Assembly (NCBI GenBank): GCA_031769625.1
Contig: JAUIMM010000016.1
Coordinates: 13,943,001-14,007,000 of the forward strand
Direction of reading: 5' to 3'
Source of the DNA: Taudactylus pleione
Lineage: Eukaryota; Chordata; Amphibia; Anura; Myobatrachidae
Length of the DNA: 64,000 nt
Part shown: one piece after another, positions 45,956-57,976 of the stretch
How positions within the stretch are numbered: position 1 is the first letter of the stretch
Layout of the letters: every line of letters starts with the position of its first letter
Position numbers and translations under genes: made by a program
The notes under the pieces: generated by a model
What the model was told of the DNA's origin: nothing
Database searches by the model: none
What the model saw: only the letters and a program-made list of their open reading frames with translations

Positions 45956-46327
45956 TTGAAAAACTATGTTAACTGCCACAGCAAAAATTTAATTTGCATC
46001 ATGTGCTCACGTGGGATGAAGTATGTAGGAATTACACCACATATGCATAAACAAAAACTATTAGAACTTTTGGGCAATATCAGACATGCGGGATCTGATA
46101 TAGCCAAGATGAAACAACTAATTATAGCAGCCCAACACTTTTATCTTAAACATATTGGCTCAGTCAAAGATTTGAAAGTATTCAGCTTGGAAACTCTGAA
46201 CCTAGGCATCAGAGGAGGAGATGTTACCAAAGAGCTTTTGAAAAAAGAAAGCTATTGGACGTTCAGATTGGGCAGTATTGCCCTGAATGTGATGAATGAA
46301 AACATTAACTTTAGCGCCTTCTTATGA
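45956..46327 (+). pseudogene. Penelope-like element 3' fragment, GIY-YIG domain (PLE 2)
   Basis: The frame encodes YVNCHSKNLICIMCSRGMKY with the following VGIT (GIY-YIG-like), NIRHAG, HFYLKHIGSVKDLKVFSLET, RGGDVTKELLKKESYWTFRL and ends NFSAFL. This is the C-terminal end typical of PLE proteins (H-F-x-x-x-H, R-G-G-D, W-x-F). The reverse transcriptase is absent. The following AT-rich 300 bases (to about 46620) are probably its 3' end. Confidence 0.8.
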
Positions 46328-47431
46328 ATGGACTCTTAGATTGTTCTCTTGTATCTACATTCATTTTTACCCTTTTTGTCTCTCTTTTTGTATGCACCCA
46401 AACAATTGAATCAACAATTCTTTTTTACACTATTTTACTTTTTAAGAGGAGCACCTATATTATACACCATTTTTTGAGGACTTTATTTTACCTACAGAAC
46501 ATGTCACAAGTAATTAACACGTACCTAAATTTATTATTACATCACCTACACTATAAGCACTCACATTATCATAATTTACAATTCTATAACACCTACAATA
46601 AGCACTTTAAAGAAAATCTATATTAATTGATCACCTCTATTATTTATACAGCCCTAACCTAATATAGAGAATCATGATATGGGATCCACAATGATAATTG
46701 TTTTTGATTTTTATATCAATTTCCATGTAATGACTCCTCATTAGTATAATACACATGCATCTCCTATCTTATAATAGCAATGATACTTACTTTTATTACC
46801 ATAATCCCTCTCTAATAACTGCTTTGTAATATTGTAAAAATGTCAATATATCCTTCTTCATAGCTGTAATATTTCTATTTATAGAAATATACGCTCCAAA
46901 TTTTTGTTTTTGTACTATACAGATGCTGGATTAAAATCATCTGTCTGCTAAATGATTGGCTAAGCATACTGTCAGTCACTGGCCCAGGATGATGACTGGT
47001 TCTTACATTTAGTGTGCCGTGATTGGCACAGCACTTTGTCAATCAACCTCATGAGAGCGGCCATTGGCTGGAGCCAGGTCTTAACCAAGACAACGTGAGT
47101 ATGGAGATTAGGTGTCTTGTTGTGAGCAAGCCAGATGGCAAAATGCGTGTCAACCAAAACCTCCCACCACGGACCTGATCAGCTGACCACCTCACACGCC
47201 TTCCTGCACTACTACTGGCTCTGCACTGCCGGGGCCTCCTTCAGTAAGTGTGAGCAGCATGGCGGCTTAACTTAAAGACGCATGCGAATTACCGCGCGTA
47301 TTGAGGAATAAGCAAGAGGCAGCTGACAGAAGCTGATGCGGGATATTGATATAAAGTAACCATTTTTAGGATTCATATGTCTATGTGGACCTTCCAGATT
47401 AATGCACAGCTTGAGGATATTATCTTAAATC
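46328..47431. other. PLE 2 downstream region, otherwise unassigned
   Basis: AT-rich sequence without coding motifs up to about 46920, then a more GC-rich stretch (46960-47330) with CCATTGGCTGGAGCCAGG. No further feature is recognised before the inverted-repeat arm. Confidence 0.45.
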
Positions 47432-49062
47432 TGGTAATATAAAAGTGATTTATGTGACAAAAATAAGTCAATAACTGACATATGCTGGAAATATTATAGG
47501 GGGTCTTGTGCAATGCGGGATCAGTATGAATGGCCACTGGACCTATGTCCGGCAGTTCAAATCCCGACGCCGGAAGACCGGCAGCAGCAAAGATCCCGAC
47601 AAGTAAGCAAAGTAATTATACCTAACCCTCTCCCCCCCTAACCCTCCCTTAGGGGTGCCTAACCATAACCTCCCCCTAGTGCCTAACCCTAACCCCCCGT
47701 AAGTGCCTAAACCTACCCCCCCATCACCGCAGCCTAAACCTAACCCCACGGGAGTGTGCCTAACCCTAACCTCCCCCCGGGGGTGTCTGACCCTAACCCC
47801 CCCTTCCCCTAGCCTAACCCTCCTGGAGGGGTGCCTAACTCTAAGTCCCCCTTGGGAGCCACTATCCCTCCCCCCGTGGCTGTCCACGCCCTCTGCCCGG
47901 CTTACCTTCGTTTGGTATGAAGGACATCGGGCTCCCGGCATAGGGATAATGATAGGCATTGGGATTTTGACACCTACCACTAGTCCCCTGTCGGGATTGC
48001 ACAGTCGGGAAGCCGGCGGTCGGCATTTTGACCTTCGGCTTCCTGACTGCATATCGTGCAATACGACTAATGGAGATAATGATCTTCATTTAGAAGCTAA
48101 TTAATACTGTTGGATCACAACCAATATGGATGAAGGGTAGATACAATTGACGACATTTATCTATGTTTTATTTATCTCTACCTTTGTATTTAGTCTTTAT
48201 ATGCCATTTTGTTGCAGTTTTGAAGGGCTTTGTGCAATATCATTAAATAGGCAATTAGTATTATGATTTAAGCCTATCATCATTACCTATTGCAACTAAT
48301 TATGGTGCACTTAATTATATTTGATGTTTTTTCCCTTTGCTGCTAGAATAAGGGCATGTGCAATAGACATACTTGACTTGAATTGTTTTGCAAATCTATT
48401 GCTACAATTGATGACATTTATCTATGTCTTCTAACATCCTTGTACTTTAGTCTTTATATACCAATTGTTTGCTGTTTTAAAGGGACTTGTGCAATATCAT
48501 TCAATAGGAAATTAGTTTTCTGATTAAGCCGATCATGATTACCTATTGCAATAATTAAGGTGCACATAATTACATTTGATGCTTTTTCCTTTGCTGGTAG
48601 AATAATTGCATATTCAATTAGACATACTTGACTTGAACTGTTTTGCAAATCTATTGCTACCTTTTAGATGATCCTCAATGCCATTGGATGAAACACTTAC
48701 TCATAGGCCGATGTGATATGTGCATCTTACTATAATAACTTATCTCCCTCTATTGTTACATAAAGGCATGTGCAATTTAGTTATTTGACTTAACACTGCC
48801 ATACCTTGTTTACCAGAATCAATATATATTTTAGGAAGTGTATATTTACTTCCTTTTTCTAAATATTTTCACCCATATATTTTTTGCATATTATTGTTTG
48901 TCTGCGGTATCAACCGTGATTTATTTTACTTTATAAGGTACTGTATGTATTGAATAAAAGTTATATTTTAACAATTATAACCATATCATAGGCTCAACTA
49001 TATAAAGAGTGCCCCACAAAAGGAATTTTTTTCTTTTTGCCTGTGCAAAACCAAACATAATA
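47432..49062 (-). repeat. Large inverted repeat, right arm
   Basis: Reverse complement of 39299-40727. Landmarks: AATATAAAAGTGATTTATGT at the inner end, the 262-bp direct duplication (about 48180-48680), AACACTGCCATACC, and CTGTGCAAAACCAAACATAA at the outer end. It carries its own private insertion (47515-48055) and lacks the hAT element of the left arm. Confidence 0.9.
47515..48055 (-). mobile_element. hAT-like element with TTAGGG-rich core, copy 2 (reverse)
   Basis: 541 bp flanked by GTGCAAT on both sides (47508-47514 and 48056-48062). With the next base outward this is an 8-bp duplication with one mismatch. The core reads CCCTAACCCTCC, CCTAACCCTAACC, so the element lies in reverse relative to the other three copies. 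The other inverted-repeat arm has the uninterrupted site TGCAATACGAC (in complement near 40650), which fixes the borders. Confidence 0.92.
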
Positions 49063-49201
49063 AGGGTGGATACTCCCAATGAGACTTCCCAACCTTCAAA
49101 CAATAGCTTAAACAACAAAGAAAGGGATAATCTTCCCTCCGGCACTTACTAATATGAAAACAAGTAAAAGATGTATATAATGAGTGAATGTATGGAATTA
49201 T

Positions 49202-49713
49202 GGGCCTGATTCAGACCCGCTCACGAGCGCTGAGCGCTCGCAAGCGGGTCGATGTTGGCCCAGTGCGCATTTGCGCGACGGACCCGGCTCCGTCGTGCGC
49301 ATGCGCGAGACCCGGATAGCAACGGGCAAGCCGTTGCTATGGGTCTCGCTACAAAGGGGGCGTGCTGTCAATGGTGAGTGACAGCACGCCCCCTTTGGTG
49401 GGCGTGCCGGGGGCGTGGCTGGGCAGACGGAGGCGTTCCCATGGGAACGCCTACCATCTGGGGCCGGCCCCACTGACATCACAAGTGTGTGTCAGAGCCA
49501 AAAGCACTCCAGGGCTTGCGGCAACGAGACCCTACAACAAGGGCCTCGTCGCAAGCCCGATGGTCATCGCGGCCATCTTTTTGACCGCTCGCTATAGCTG
49601 TGGGTGGTCACCCACAGCTATGCGAGCGGCCAGGAGGCTGCTCTAAAATTAAGAAGGACGGCCCTGATTCAGAGCGAGCGCTCTGTCAGAGCGTCCGGCT
49701 CTGAATCAGGGCC
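49202..49713 (+). mobile_element. Hairpin-chain miniature element, copy 5 (complete)
   Basis: 512 bp, ends GGGCCTGATTCAGA and CTCTGAATCAGGGCC. Same hairpin order as 26320-26869: GAGCGCTGAGCGCTC, CATTTGCGCGACGGA against TCCGTCGTGCGCATG, AACGGGCAAGCCGTT, AAAGGGGGCGTGCTGTC with its complement, GGGCTTGCGGC, and ACCCACAGCTATGCGAG. Losses: the GACATCACTAGTGATGTC hairpin is reduced and the GATGGTCGCGATGGTC arm is partly deleted, consistent with slippage at hairpins. Confidence 0.9.
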
Positions 49714-50170
49714 AATGTTCCTTTGCAAGAGAGAGTCATGAGTACTTTCATCCACAAAGCTTCATGTAAAACACCTTCTCCTTATTTTATCTTCCTCCAA
49801 TGTACCCTCTGATGAAAGTTTCTCATAAATCCACCAGGATATAATATAAAATGAAGAGAGGAGAAGAGGAAAAAATATAGCGTAATACTATTTAATGAAG
49901 CATATACATAAGTGGTTAAAAACACATGAAAAGCAATCCTATCATTGGAATGGAGGCAAATTACCGGCAGGGCTTTCAGAACCAGCAACCAGGTTACTAG
50001 TTCTGGGTAGCAAGATGGAACTTTTCAAAAGAAATATTTATATATACCTGCACACATTATATTTTCATATATATTCATGTAAGGGAATGTTAATAAGACC
50101 CTGTAATATGTATACCACACAATGGATTTCTTCTTATCAAGGGTGCTGCCAAAAAACAGCAAAGGAATAA

Positions 50171-50511
50171 TCACCAAAAGAAGAAAAAAGTGTTGTCCTG
50201 AGAATGGCGCACTAAGTTATGTAATTTGGTTTAGAAAATTTTACTTTAATTGAATTTTCTTTATAAAAGGACCTAAAAAAGGTTCATTAGGAACAATGTT
50301 TTTGACATGACCAGCGAAATATGTTAAAAATACATATAGAGTATAAGGATGAAAATAAAAAAACATTGTTCCTAATGAACCTTTTTTAGGTCCTTTTATA
50401 AAGAAAATTCAATAAAAGTAAAGTTTTAGCTTCTAAACCAAATTACATAACTTAGTGCGCCATTCTCAGGACAACGTTTTTTTCTTCTTTTGGTAGCAAA
50501 AACCCGCTGGA
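50171..50511. repeat. Long near-perfect palindrome
   Basis: The arm 50171-50303 (ATCACCAAAAGAAG, TTGTCCTGAGAATGGCGCAC, ACCTAAAAAAGGTTCATTAG) returns as its complement at about 50367-50500. The arms are about 135 bp with few differences. The 60-bp spacer holds GACCAGCGAAATATGTT and TAAAAATACATATAG. It probably marks an inverted junction of a Penelope-like element, since similar inverted junctions accompany the other PLEs here. Confidence 0.88.
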
Positions 50512-50951
50512 GTCCCAGGGCTCACTCTCAGAATCCTCAGTCTCTGCCAGGCACTGTCTCCCTTCTCAATGTCCAGATGTCATATAGCAAAAGTCGACAT
50601 GTTTCTACCAGTACACGGCTCTTTTTCAAAGCTGAATGAGCAAGTGTCTCCTTGTGCACAAAGGTATCCCTTATATACCACCTCCCCCCAATAAGAAACA
50701 TTGTATTCATTACTAAAATCAAACACAGCTGTCTCTGAACTATTAACCAATCCTATCTCACAGAGCTCGGTCATGTGATATGGCCGAATACGTTGCTAAG
50801 TTACACATATAAACAATCTTGAAATAACATCGCTAATACATATAGATGTCCATAAAGTTCACAATCTGTGTTCATTAAGCAATACGGATGTTCCTTTTAT
50901 ATTACATACTGTATATAGTTCAGTTTCCAGTTGTCTCTAGTGTATTTATAC
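50512..50951 (-). repeat. Probable Penelope-like 5' end (minus strand)
   Basis: In reverse complement this reads TCAGCTTTGAAAAAGAGCC, GTACTGGTAGAAACATGTCG, the general layout (…GA[A/G]GAA…stem…GAAACRYGT) seen at 57360 and 61968. It continues from the palindrome and may be the outer part of PLE 3. Assignment is by motif and context only. Confidence 0.4.
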
Positions 50952-51475
50952 GGGATGTAGTTAACAGACCGGCGGGCGGGATGCCACCGGTCTAAATCCT
51001 GATGGGGTAAGCCCGACACGGGACTTAAGATAGGTGTTGAAATACCAATGCCTATCTTAATCCCGAAGCTGGACTCCAGAAGGACGCCATCCCAAACAAG
51101 GTAAGTCCGGGGCGGCTATGCTGTTAGCCGCGGGAGGTGTTAGGTTTAGGTAGCATAACGGGGTTAGGGCTAGGTTTTGGGGGGGAGAGGTTAGGGTTAG
51201 GCACTCCTAGGGGAGAGGGTTAGGGTTAGGCACCACTAGGGGGGGTTGGGGTGAGGCACTAAGGGGGGAGGGTTAGGTTTAGGCATGAAGGGGGGATACT
51301 TAGGTTTAGGCACTAACGGGGAGGGTTAGGGTGTGGGGTGGGGATGGTTAGGCTACAAGGGAGGGATAGGGGGAGTAGGGGGGAGGGTAGTATACTTACT
51401 CGACACCTGTCGAGATGCTGCTGTCGGTATTTTGACAGGAGGCATTCCGACTGTCGGTATTACATACGAAAATCC
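50952..51475 (+). mobile_element. hAT-like element with TTAGGG-rich core, copy 3
   Basis: 524 bp flanked by a perfect ATTTATAC duplication (50944-50951 and 51476-51483). It starts GGGATGTAGTTAACAG and ends TTACATACGAAAATCC. Core units such as GGGTTAGGGTTAGGCAC run from about 51140 to 51360. Confidence 0.93.
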
Positions 51476-51483
51476 ATTTATAC

Positions 51484-51965
51484 AGGAGATTTTCATACAT
51501 GTGAAAAGCATTCATATCCAAAAGACTTCAGTGTCACGTGACCGCAGTGGCGTTGTCACGTGACCATATTATTTTCATTCCATTGGTTGTTGTAATATCA
51601 TTGTCATGGCAATTTCTCAAAACACAGACAGCGTAGCTGCTCTGTTCCCAGTATGAATACAAGCACAGGGAATCCCGGATTGGACAAGGTTCATGCTGCC
51701 GTAGTAATTCCTGGATTCACCATTTGTGAAAGTTCAACAGGAAACTTAATATTTCATATATTAATAAAACAGTTCTTGTAGGTCTGGATTCCTTATATAT
51801 TCCACATAAAAACTATAGGGAATACATAAAATAATATAAATATTAAAAACATAAAAAAATACACTTAAAAATTGCTATATTATAAAGATTACATTAAAAG
51901 CTAGAAATAAAATCATACAGTGGACTAAACAATCCATAAAAAAACATCCAAGTGTAACAGTGCAT
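51484..51965. other. Unassigned AT-rich sequence
   Basis: Nothing recognised. It may be the outer part of the inverted PLE 3 end. A pair of TCACGTGACC motifs at 51534-51565 forms E-box-like palindromes without gene context. Confidence 0.4.
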
Positions 51966-54190
51966 GTGCAGAACAGCAGCTATTGTGCAATACACTAATA
52001 AGTGTAGCAAAAAGGGAGAGGTGGGGGGGAGGAAGGGGAGACTGTTCATAAGGAATTTACAGGAACTCTAGATCTACAGTCTCATTGAGCCCCTCCAGAC
52101 AAAGAGTGCTCAATGTGTGGATCCAGTGTGCCTCCCGGGATGCAGTTATTATATGGCGGACGGGTTGCCGGCAGTCGAAATACCGACACCGCAATCCTGC
52201 CGTGCGGGCATAATGCCGCCGCCGATATCCCGATGGACATCAGTATACCGGCATCGGCATCCAGAACCCCGAATCTCCAGAAGGCGGGTAAGTATGAAGG
52301 TAAGCCGGGGATGGGGGTGGTTAGGATTAGGCACCACCAGGGGGATTTAGGGTTAGGCACCCCCTGGGAGTGTTAGTGTTAGCATGTGGGGAGGGGGGTT
52401 AGGCACCCCCAGGGGGAGGTTAGGGTTAGGCACTGCCCCCGGGAGACTTAGATTTAGGGTACCGGAAGGGGGGTTAGGGTTAGGCACCACTGGGGGGGAC
52501 TTATGGTTAGGCAACCCCTGGGAAGGTTAGGTTTAGGCACCACTAAGAGTGGGTTAGGGTTAGAGGGGGAAGGCAGGGTAGGGTTAGATTACTTACCTAG
52601 TCGCATCGGGATCTCCTGCTGTCGGGCTTCTGGAGGTGGTATTTGAACCAGCGGCTAAAGAGCTGTCGGTATTTCAATACCATTCCGGCCTCCCTCATGC
52701 ACAGTCTCCTGAACCTATCTCCCTGTCTCAGGGTTTTTGGTACATGTTCCAGTCCCCACAATTTTAAAGCAGCAATCACTCCACCATGTTTCTCCAAAAA
52801 GTGACGGGGTATACTATGTGTTGATACTTTAAAATGTTCTATCGATGTTCTAAAAACGCTTTTTAAGTGGTCCCACATATTTTAAGTTGCAAGAACATTG
52901 AAGTAAATAGATTATGTTCCATACTTTCGGGTACTGAGCCGTACACAGTATTTTACACATAAGGAAATTAAAAATAGGGAAATTGAAGGTTCAACAATAA
53001 TTCTTGATGAGGGAGATAAGGAAAGTTTAATGCAACTGACAGAATTACTATATGAAAATGATATGGAGATAGGGGATGAAGATTTTACCAGCATACCAAT
53101 TTTTTACATAAATGCTTCCCAGGGGAAAACTAAAAAGAGATGGTAAAAATCAAATTTTTTACCTTTACAGTATAAAAACGGATGTATAGATTCATTTTAT
53201 AAAAATAGTATATTGCAGTTTAAACAACTATGTAATAAGAACTCAATACCAGTTCACCATAATCTTACTCCACAAGAGAGATTAGCATTAAAACATCTCT
53301 CTAAGGACAAATCAACAACAATTAAGCCGGCAGACAAGGGGGGAGGGGTGGTTATCCAGAACACCTCAGACAATGTTGCCAAAGCTCTTCGGCAGCTTGA
53401 GGATGTTGTGTTTTATACACCACTCACCCAGGATCCCTCTATTTTTAACAAATCACATTACAATGCATTGGGACGGCCATGGGGACCAGGTTTGTCCCAA
53501 ACGTCGCCAACCTTTATATGGGGAAAGTAGAGGAGGAGCTTATTTGGAGAGTGCACCTGGTCCTCTATACCAATGATTTGTTCTTTATTTGGGATGGTGA
53601 AGACCATTCTATACTAGATTTTGTTTTACATTTAAACAACAACACTTTTAATTTGAAGTTCACAAGCACCTTTCACAAATCACATATTAATTTTCTAAAG
53701 AGCTTGATACCAATACATTTATTGACTTTTTCAGTAACCATCAAAGGAACTGGCTCTCTAACATACCACATGGACAATTGCGAAGACTGAAGCCCAATTG
53801 CTCCACAATAAAAAAATTTGAAGAACAAGCTGTAGAACTTTGCCAAGCTTTTGAGGAGAAATGATATTCCAAAACATTATTGTCACAAGCTATGTCCAAC
53901 TTACAAAATGTACATAGAGAAACACTAATTACGATCCCAGATTTAAAATCTGAAAATAAGATTTGCTTTAAAATTGTGGGGACTGGAACATGTACCAAAA
54001 ACCCTGAGACAGGGAGATAGGTTCAGGAGACTGTGTATGAGGGAGGCACACTGGATCCACACATTGAGCACTCTTCGTCCGGAGGGGCAAATGAGACTGT
54101 GGATCTAGACTTCCTATAAATTCCTTATGAACAGTCTCCCCTTCCCCCCCCCCACCTCTCCCTTTTTGCTACACATATACTGTTTAACAT
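51966..54190 (+). pseudogene. Penelope-like retroelement with inverted end (PLE 3)
   Basis: Plus-strand frames: 53213-53470 encodes the RT N-terminal motif (NLTPQERLALKHLSKDKSTT, IKPADKGGGVVIQN). An internal deletion follows and 53479-53790 resumes at MGTRFVPNVANLYMG and VLYTNDLFFIWDGEDHS; TND replaces the catalytic IDD, so the enzyme is dead. After more frameshifts the GIY-YIG C-terminus appears at 53967-54110 (LKLWGLEHVPKTLRQGDRF, RRLCMREAHWIHTLSTLRPE). The same 3' end lies inverted at about 51966-52870, split by the element 52137-52687, with the minus frame encoding the same LKLWGLEHVPKTLRQGDRF. Confidence 0.87.
52137..52687 (+). mobile_element. hAT-like element with TTAGGG-rich core, copy 4
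   Basis: 551 bp flanked by GCCTCCC on both sides (52130-52136 and 52688-52694). It starts GGGATGCAGTTATTATATGG, like the copy at 50952, and ends TTCAATACCATTCCG. Core of TTAGGGTTAGGCACC units (about 52320-52590). It interrupts the inverted PLE 3 end; the undamaged sequence (AGGGAGGCACACTGG) is at about 54040, confirming the borders. Confidence 0.93.
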
Positions 54191-56590
54191 CTAAGGCTGG
54201 GTTAGACAGTTATATTGGTTATTTGAATGTATAAATTTATTTATTGTTATATTTGTATGAGGGGCTGACATGCTGATAATTGTTTATCTCATTAATTTCA
54301 AAGGTGTCTGTTACAGTGTGTGTATTAAAATCAACATATAGTATAATAATCACAAAATATAGAATATTAATTCCTTATACAGCTAAAACCAAAATATATA
54401 TAAATGTAATCCGTCATCCCTTATCCCAGAGTCAGCTCCCAAAACAAGTTTATCAGGGTCCACATTAGCATATGAACAGACTTGGCTACAGCCTTAGTTC
54501 ACACATATAGACCACTTCCTGCCTAAGACCCTACACACCACACTAAGGTTTGGGATGCCATTGTATAGACACGATTTCACAGGTGTGGGGGAGGAGGATG
54601 GCATTCACACAAATACTCTACAGAGACACAGGATGGGTCTCTCACAGATGCAGGCACACACACTTGGAGGAAGACACAAAAAGATATGCTCCCTCTCTGA
54701 CTGATAACCAACGTCTAAGAATGCAGCTTCAGTCCCCAGGAGGCCTGGAGATATCTTCTCAAACTACGATAAGTATTTGACTAGACAAAAATAAATTAAT
54801 GGATTAATGGCATAATGATATTGGGTAATAATCTCTACTGTAGTTAGTAACATGGTGATGGTTTGATTAATATTGTAATTCATAGTGTATCTTTGTGATA
54901 ACATCAAGGTTATCAAGCTGTAATGCTTTGGTTAGGCCTTAAATAGTTTGTGTTAACCTGTTCTTAGCTTATATAGATTGTATGTAATAAGTTTGTAGTT
55001 TGGTAAGGGAATTCATAAGTCTGTGTTAGCATACAGTGGATGATGTAGTGTGATTTAGTCTGTAATGTTATCATCTACACTGTAGTGTACAATAGTCTGT
55101 TCATACTAGTTGTATTTTCAGCATGCAGGAAAGGGATTGATTATAGAGTTTTTGTAACATGTGAAACAGAACTATGGTATTTGTAATTGATTGGTGTTAG
55201 CAATGCATACAGTGGATGATATGGTGTAGTCTTTGTCTATTCACATGTGTTTAATGGAGACTGTAGTTCGTTCATACGATCCACCATGTGCTTTAACAAT
55301 AGTACTGTCTGAGAAAGATAGGTTTAGTGTGTGTTGTATTCTTGTGGTCTGAATGTAACATTGTGTAGTTAAGATTAAGATGGTACTTGGGTGAAATATT
55401 GCAATTTGTAGATATAAAATTGTTTGATATCAGCTGGTGATGAAAGAACACGTAATTCGGTAGTGGTCAATTACATTGTAATAAGTTTATAAGTAATATA
55501 CACTGTTTAGTAGTTTATACTTTCTGAAATATTATATAACGGAATCTGGTTGAAATATTGTAGTATGGAATGTGAATATTTCAGGTTGAATTCGGCTAGT
55601 GGTTGTGGTTCCATGGGAGTTGTGGATTGCTAGCCATATTGCGATAGTATTTTGAAGTTATGTACTATCATAGTTTTGGGATTTTTGGTATAAGTAATTA
55701 CCGTGTGGAAGGTAGTCTGCAGTTTGTTAAAGATGGCTACCTCCATGTGGTGTGAACAAAGGAAATTCCATGTGCTAATGGAAGTTGTGAATTACTAGTC
55801 TTGTGATCATAGTTATAATTCTACCCAGTTTTGGTGTTGTATAATACAAATAGGTAGTTATAGGTACTATAATTATGATCATTAATGGATATATGATTTA
55901 CAGAAGTTATAATATTATGCAAGTTTTCTTACTTTCAAAATGGAGTGTATTATGTGAGTTTTCAAAATGGAGTTTTTCTAGAGACCATGCGGTTTGAACA
56001 ATAGGACATGGGCTCTAACAACCCCCACACACACTCTCACCATGACTTCTCAGTAGCCACCTTGAATATGTGGCCTCAACATCCCCCTTCATTGTTTTCT
56101 CTTTCTCTTTCTTTGTATTTTGTCTAGTATTGTTAAGTTAAATACTGTTTTATGAGGATTGATTTGATGAATATAAAAACATTATACTTCAACACATTTT
56201 GTGTGCATCGTTATCCTTATGAAAGGAAATTATCCAAATGATTTAAAGGGTATATAAATCTAGTTAAACACTTTTGCTAGTTCATATAAAAATATATATA
56301 TATTTATATATATATATATTGCATATAACCTGATATTAGTTATTTGACGAATAATAGAATATTTGCTTCAGATATATTGGGATTAAACAAGCTGGCAATG
56401 GCCTGTGTGTACAAAAAGAAAGAAGGAAAAACACCCCTCATCAGTGTCCCATTATGGCAGATATTAAATGGGCAATAGTCGATACTTATATTTTATTCTT
56501 TCTGTCGAGTATTTAGGTTTGTTCTATCTGGTATTGTTTCATTATTGTTTTATTATTATTATTAATCAATCACTGATCCATCCTTCATTC
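54191..56590. other. Intergenic AT-rich DNA, unassigned
   Basis: About 2.4 kb with no coding motif recognised. The stretch 54950-55900 is rich in TAGTTTGTAGT-like words, and the phrase CATACAGTGGATGAT occurs twice (about 55030 and 55208), suggesting an old local duplication. A TA-rich tract lies at 56290-56319. Confidence 0.5.
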
Positions 56591-56596
56591 ACTTGT

Positions 56597-56770
56597 ACAG
56601 GCTCACATGCGATATCGTATGATTGACTGTGCAGCACAGGCAATCGCACGATATCGCACGCGACCGCGGGTACGCGCAAATTGGGCATACACACTGCACG
56701 ATATGCCCGATTTGTTGTTCCGATTTTGCTAAATCGGGCCGATATCGTACAGGTGTGTATGCACCTTTAG
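56597..56770. mobile_element. Miniature element with CGATATCG hairpins
   Basis: About 175 bp ending GTGTGTATGCACC. It contains repeated ATATCG words (TGCGATATCGTATGA, CGCACGATATCGCACG, CCGATATCGTAC) that fold on each other. It shares GCGACCGCGGG and GTTGTTCC with the 3837-4141 element. Confidence 0.55.
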
Positions 56771-56939
56771 ACTTTGTGCATTACAACAATTCAGAATCAG
56801 TCTCAGTCTTTACATGGGGCCTCCTCTTAGATTGCTATTTATTAAGATAAGGAAAATCCATGGCTCAATGTAAATAAGATTAGGTTTTAATTTAGTGATG
56901 ATTCTGTATTGTAGGATATTGTAATACAGATTTAGATAG

Positions 56940-57976
56940 GAGCACAACATGGAACAACAGCCGCATAGGTTTAAACAGGAATTTTATAAACAGCAGCTCT
57001 TGTGCAATACACTAATTGGCTGTTACTTTAGATTACAATAAATATTGAACATTTCTTTAATTATTTTCATGTTCTTTTTATTTGAAATGCGGATATTGTG
57101 CAATATTTATTTATATATTTTTATGTATAATCCAAATAAGCTAAAAGGAGCAGCAATCACCATTGGTTTGTCAGGGGTTAAAGGGGATTTCCATTATGCT
57201 GAGTATACCTAAGTTTTTCCTGAATCACAGAATGTGCACCTGAACTTAAACGGGGACAGAATTGATTACAGGTGTTGTCTGCACTAATGAATGATACCGA
57301 TTGGAAGGAACTTCCTTTAAATATGACACCTTCCTGCCTACAAACATCCTTCTGAAGAAATTCTCACAGAGAGAAACGTGTTAAGAGTGTCCCCTGGATT
57401 AAGTCTGCTCTTCTGTTGTTATAAGGGAGCTACAAAAGATTGTGTGGAGTACCACCGTAACTGTCCTCCCGGCATTCACACTGGCATTTATACCAGAGCT
57501 ATTGGACTCGGTTTTGTGCCTGCTTGCCCCGTGGTCACTATCTATCTGGAAGTTATTCAGAGTCAGGGACTGTGAGATCCGGCACCTATTGCTGGCCATA
57601 CCTATTAGGTGAGCGGACAATCCTGTGAGCAGCAGTCCTCACCCCTAGCTGTAGTGAGCAAGTGACCGGAATACTACAGGGCACAGCCGCTTGCCAGTTG
57701 CAGGAATAACAACGGGACCCGGCATCCACCGCCGATTATACTTACCAGGTGAGCAAACAAACTCATACATAGCAGCTCCCTAGTCACGATCACTGACAGA
57801 GAGTGGTGACGACAATTGCTATGTCCGGTTCTATTTACCATCTCATGTGCAGAGGCAGATATTGTGGCTATTTCCACACAATTGTAACCATATTTAAATG
57901 GAACTTTTTACTGGAGCAGCTGCCCAGTAAGGGCTACGAAAACATCACTGGAGTTCCCTAAAGGAGTGGATACATT
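56940..57976 (+). repeat. Probable Penelope-like end region
   Basis: Near 56990 the text CAGCAGCTCTTGTGCAATAC resembles PLE 3 outer sequence at about 51975. At 57351-57390 CTTCTGAAGAAATTCTCACA and GAGAGAAACGTGTTAAGAG form the GA-A-GA...GAAACGTGT motif of PLE ends. No RT was found. The region continues after the miniature element 57977-58574 to about 58990. Motif-level evidence only. Confidence 0.45.
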
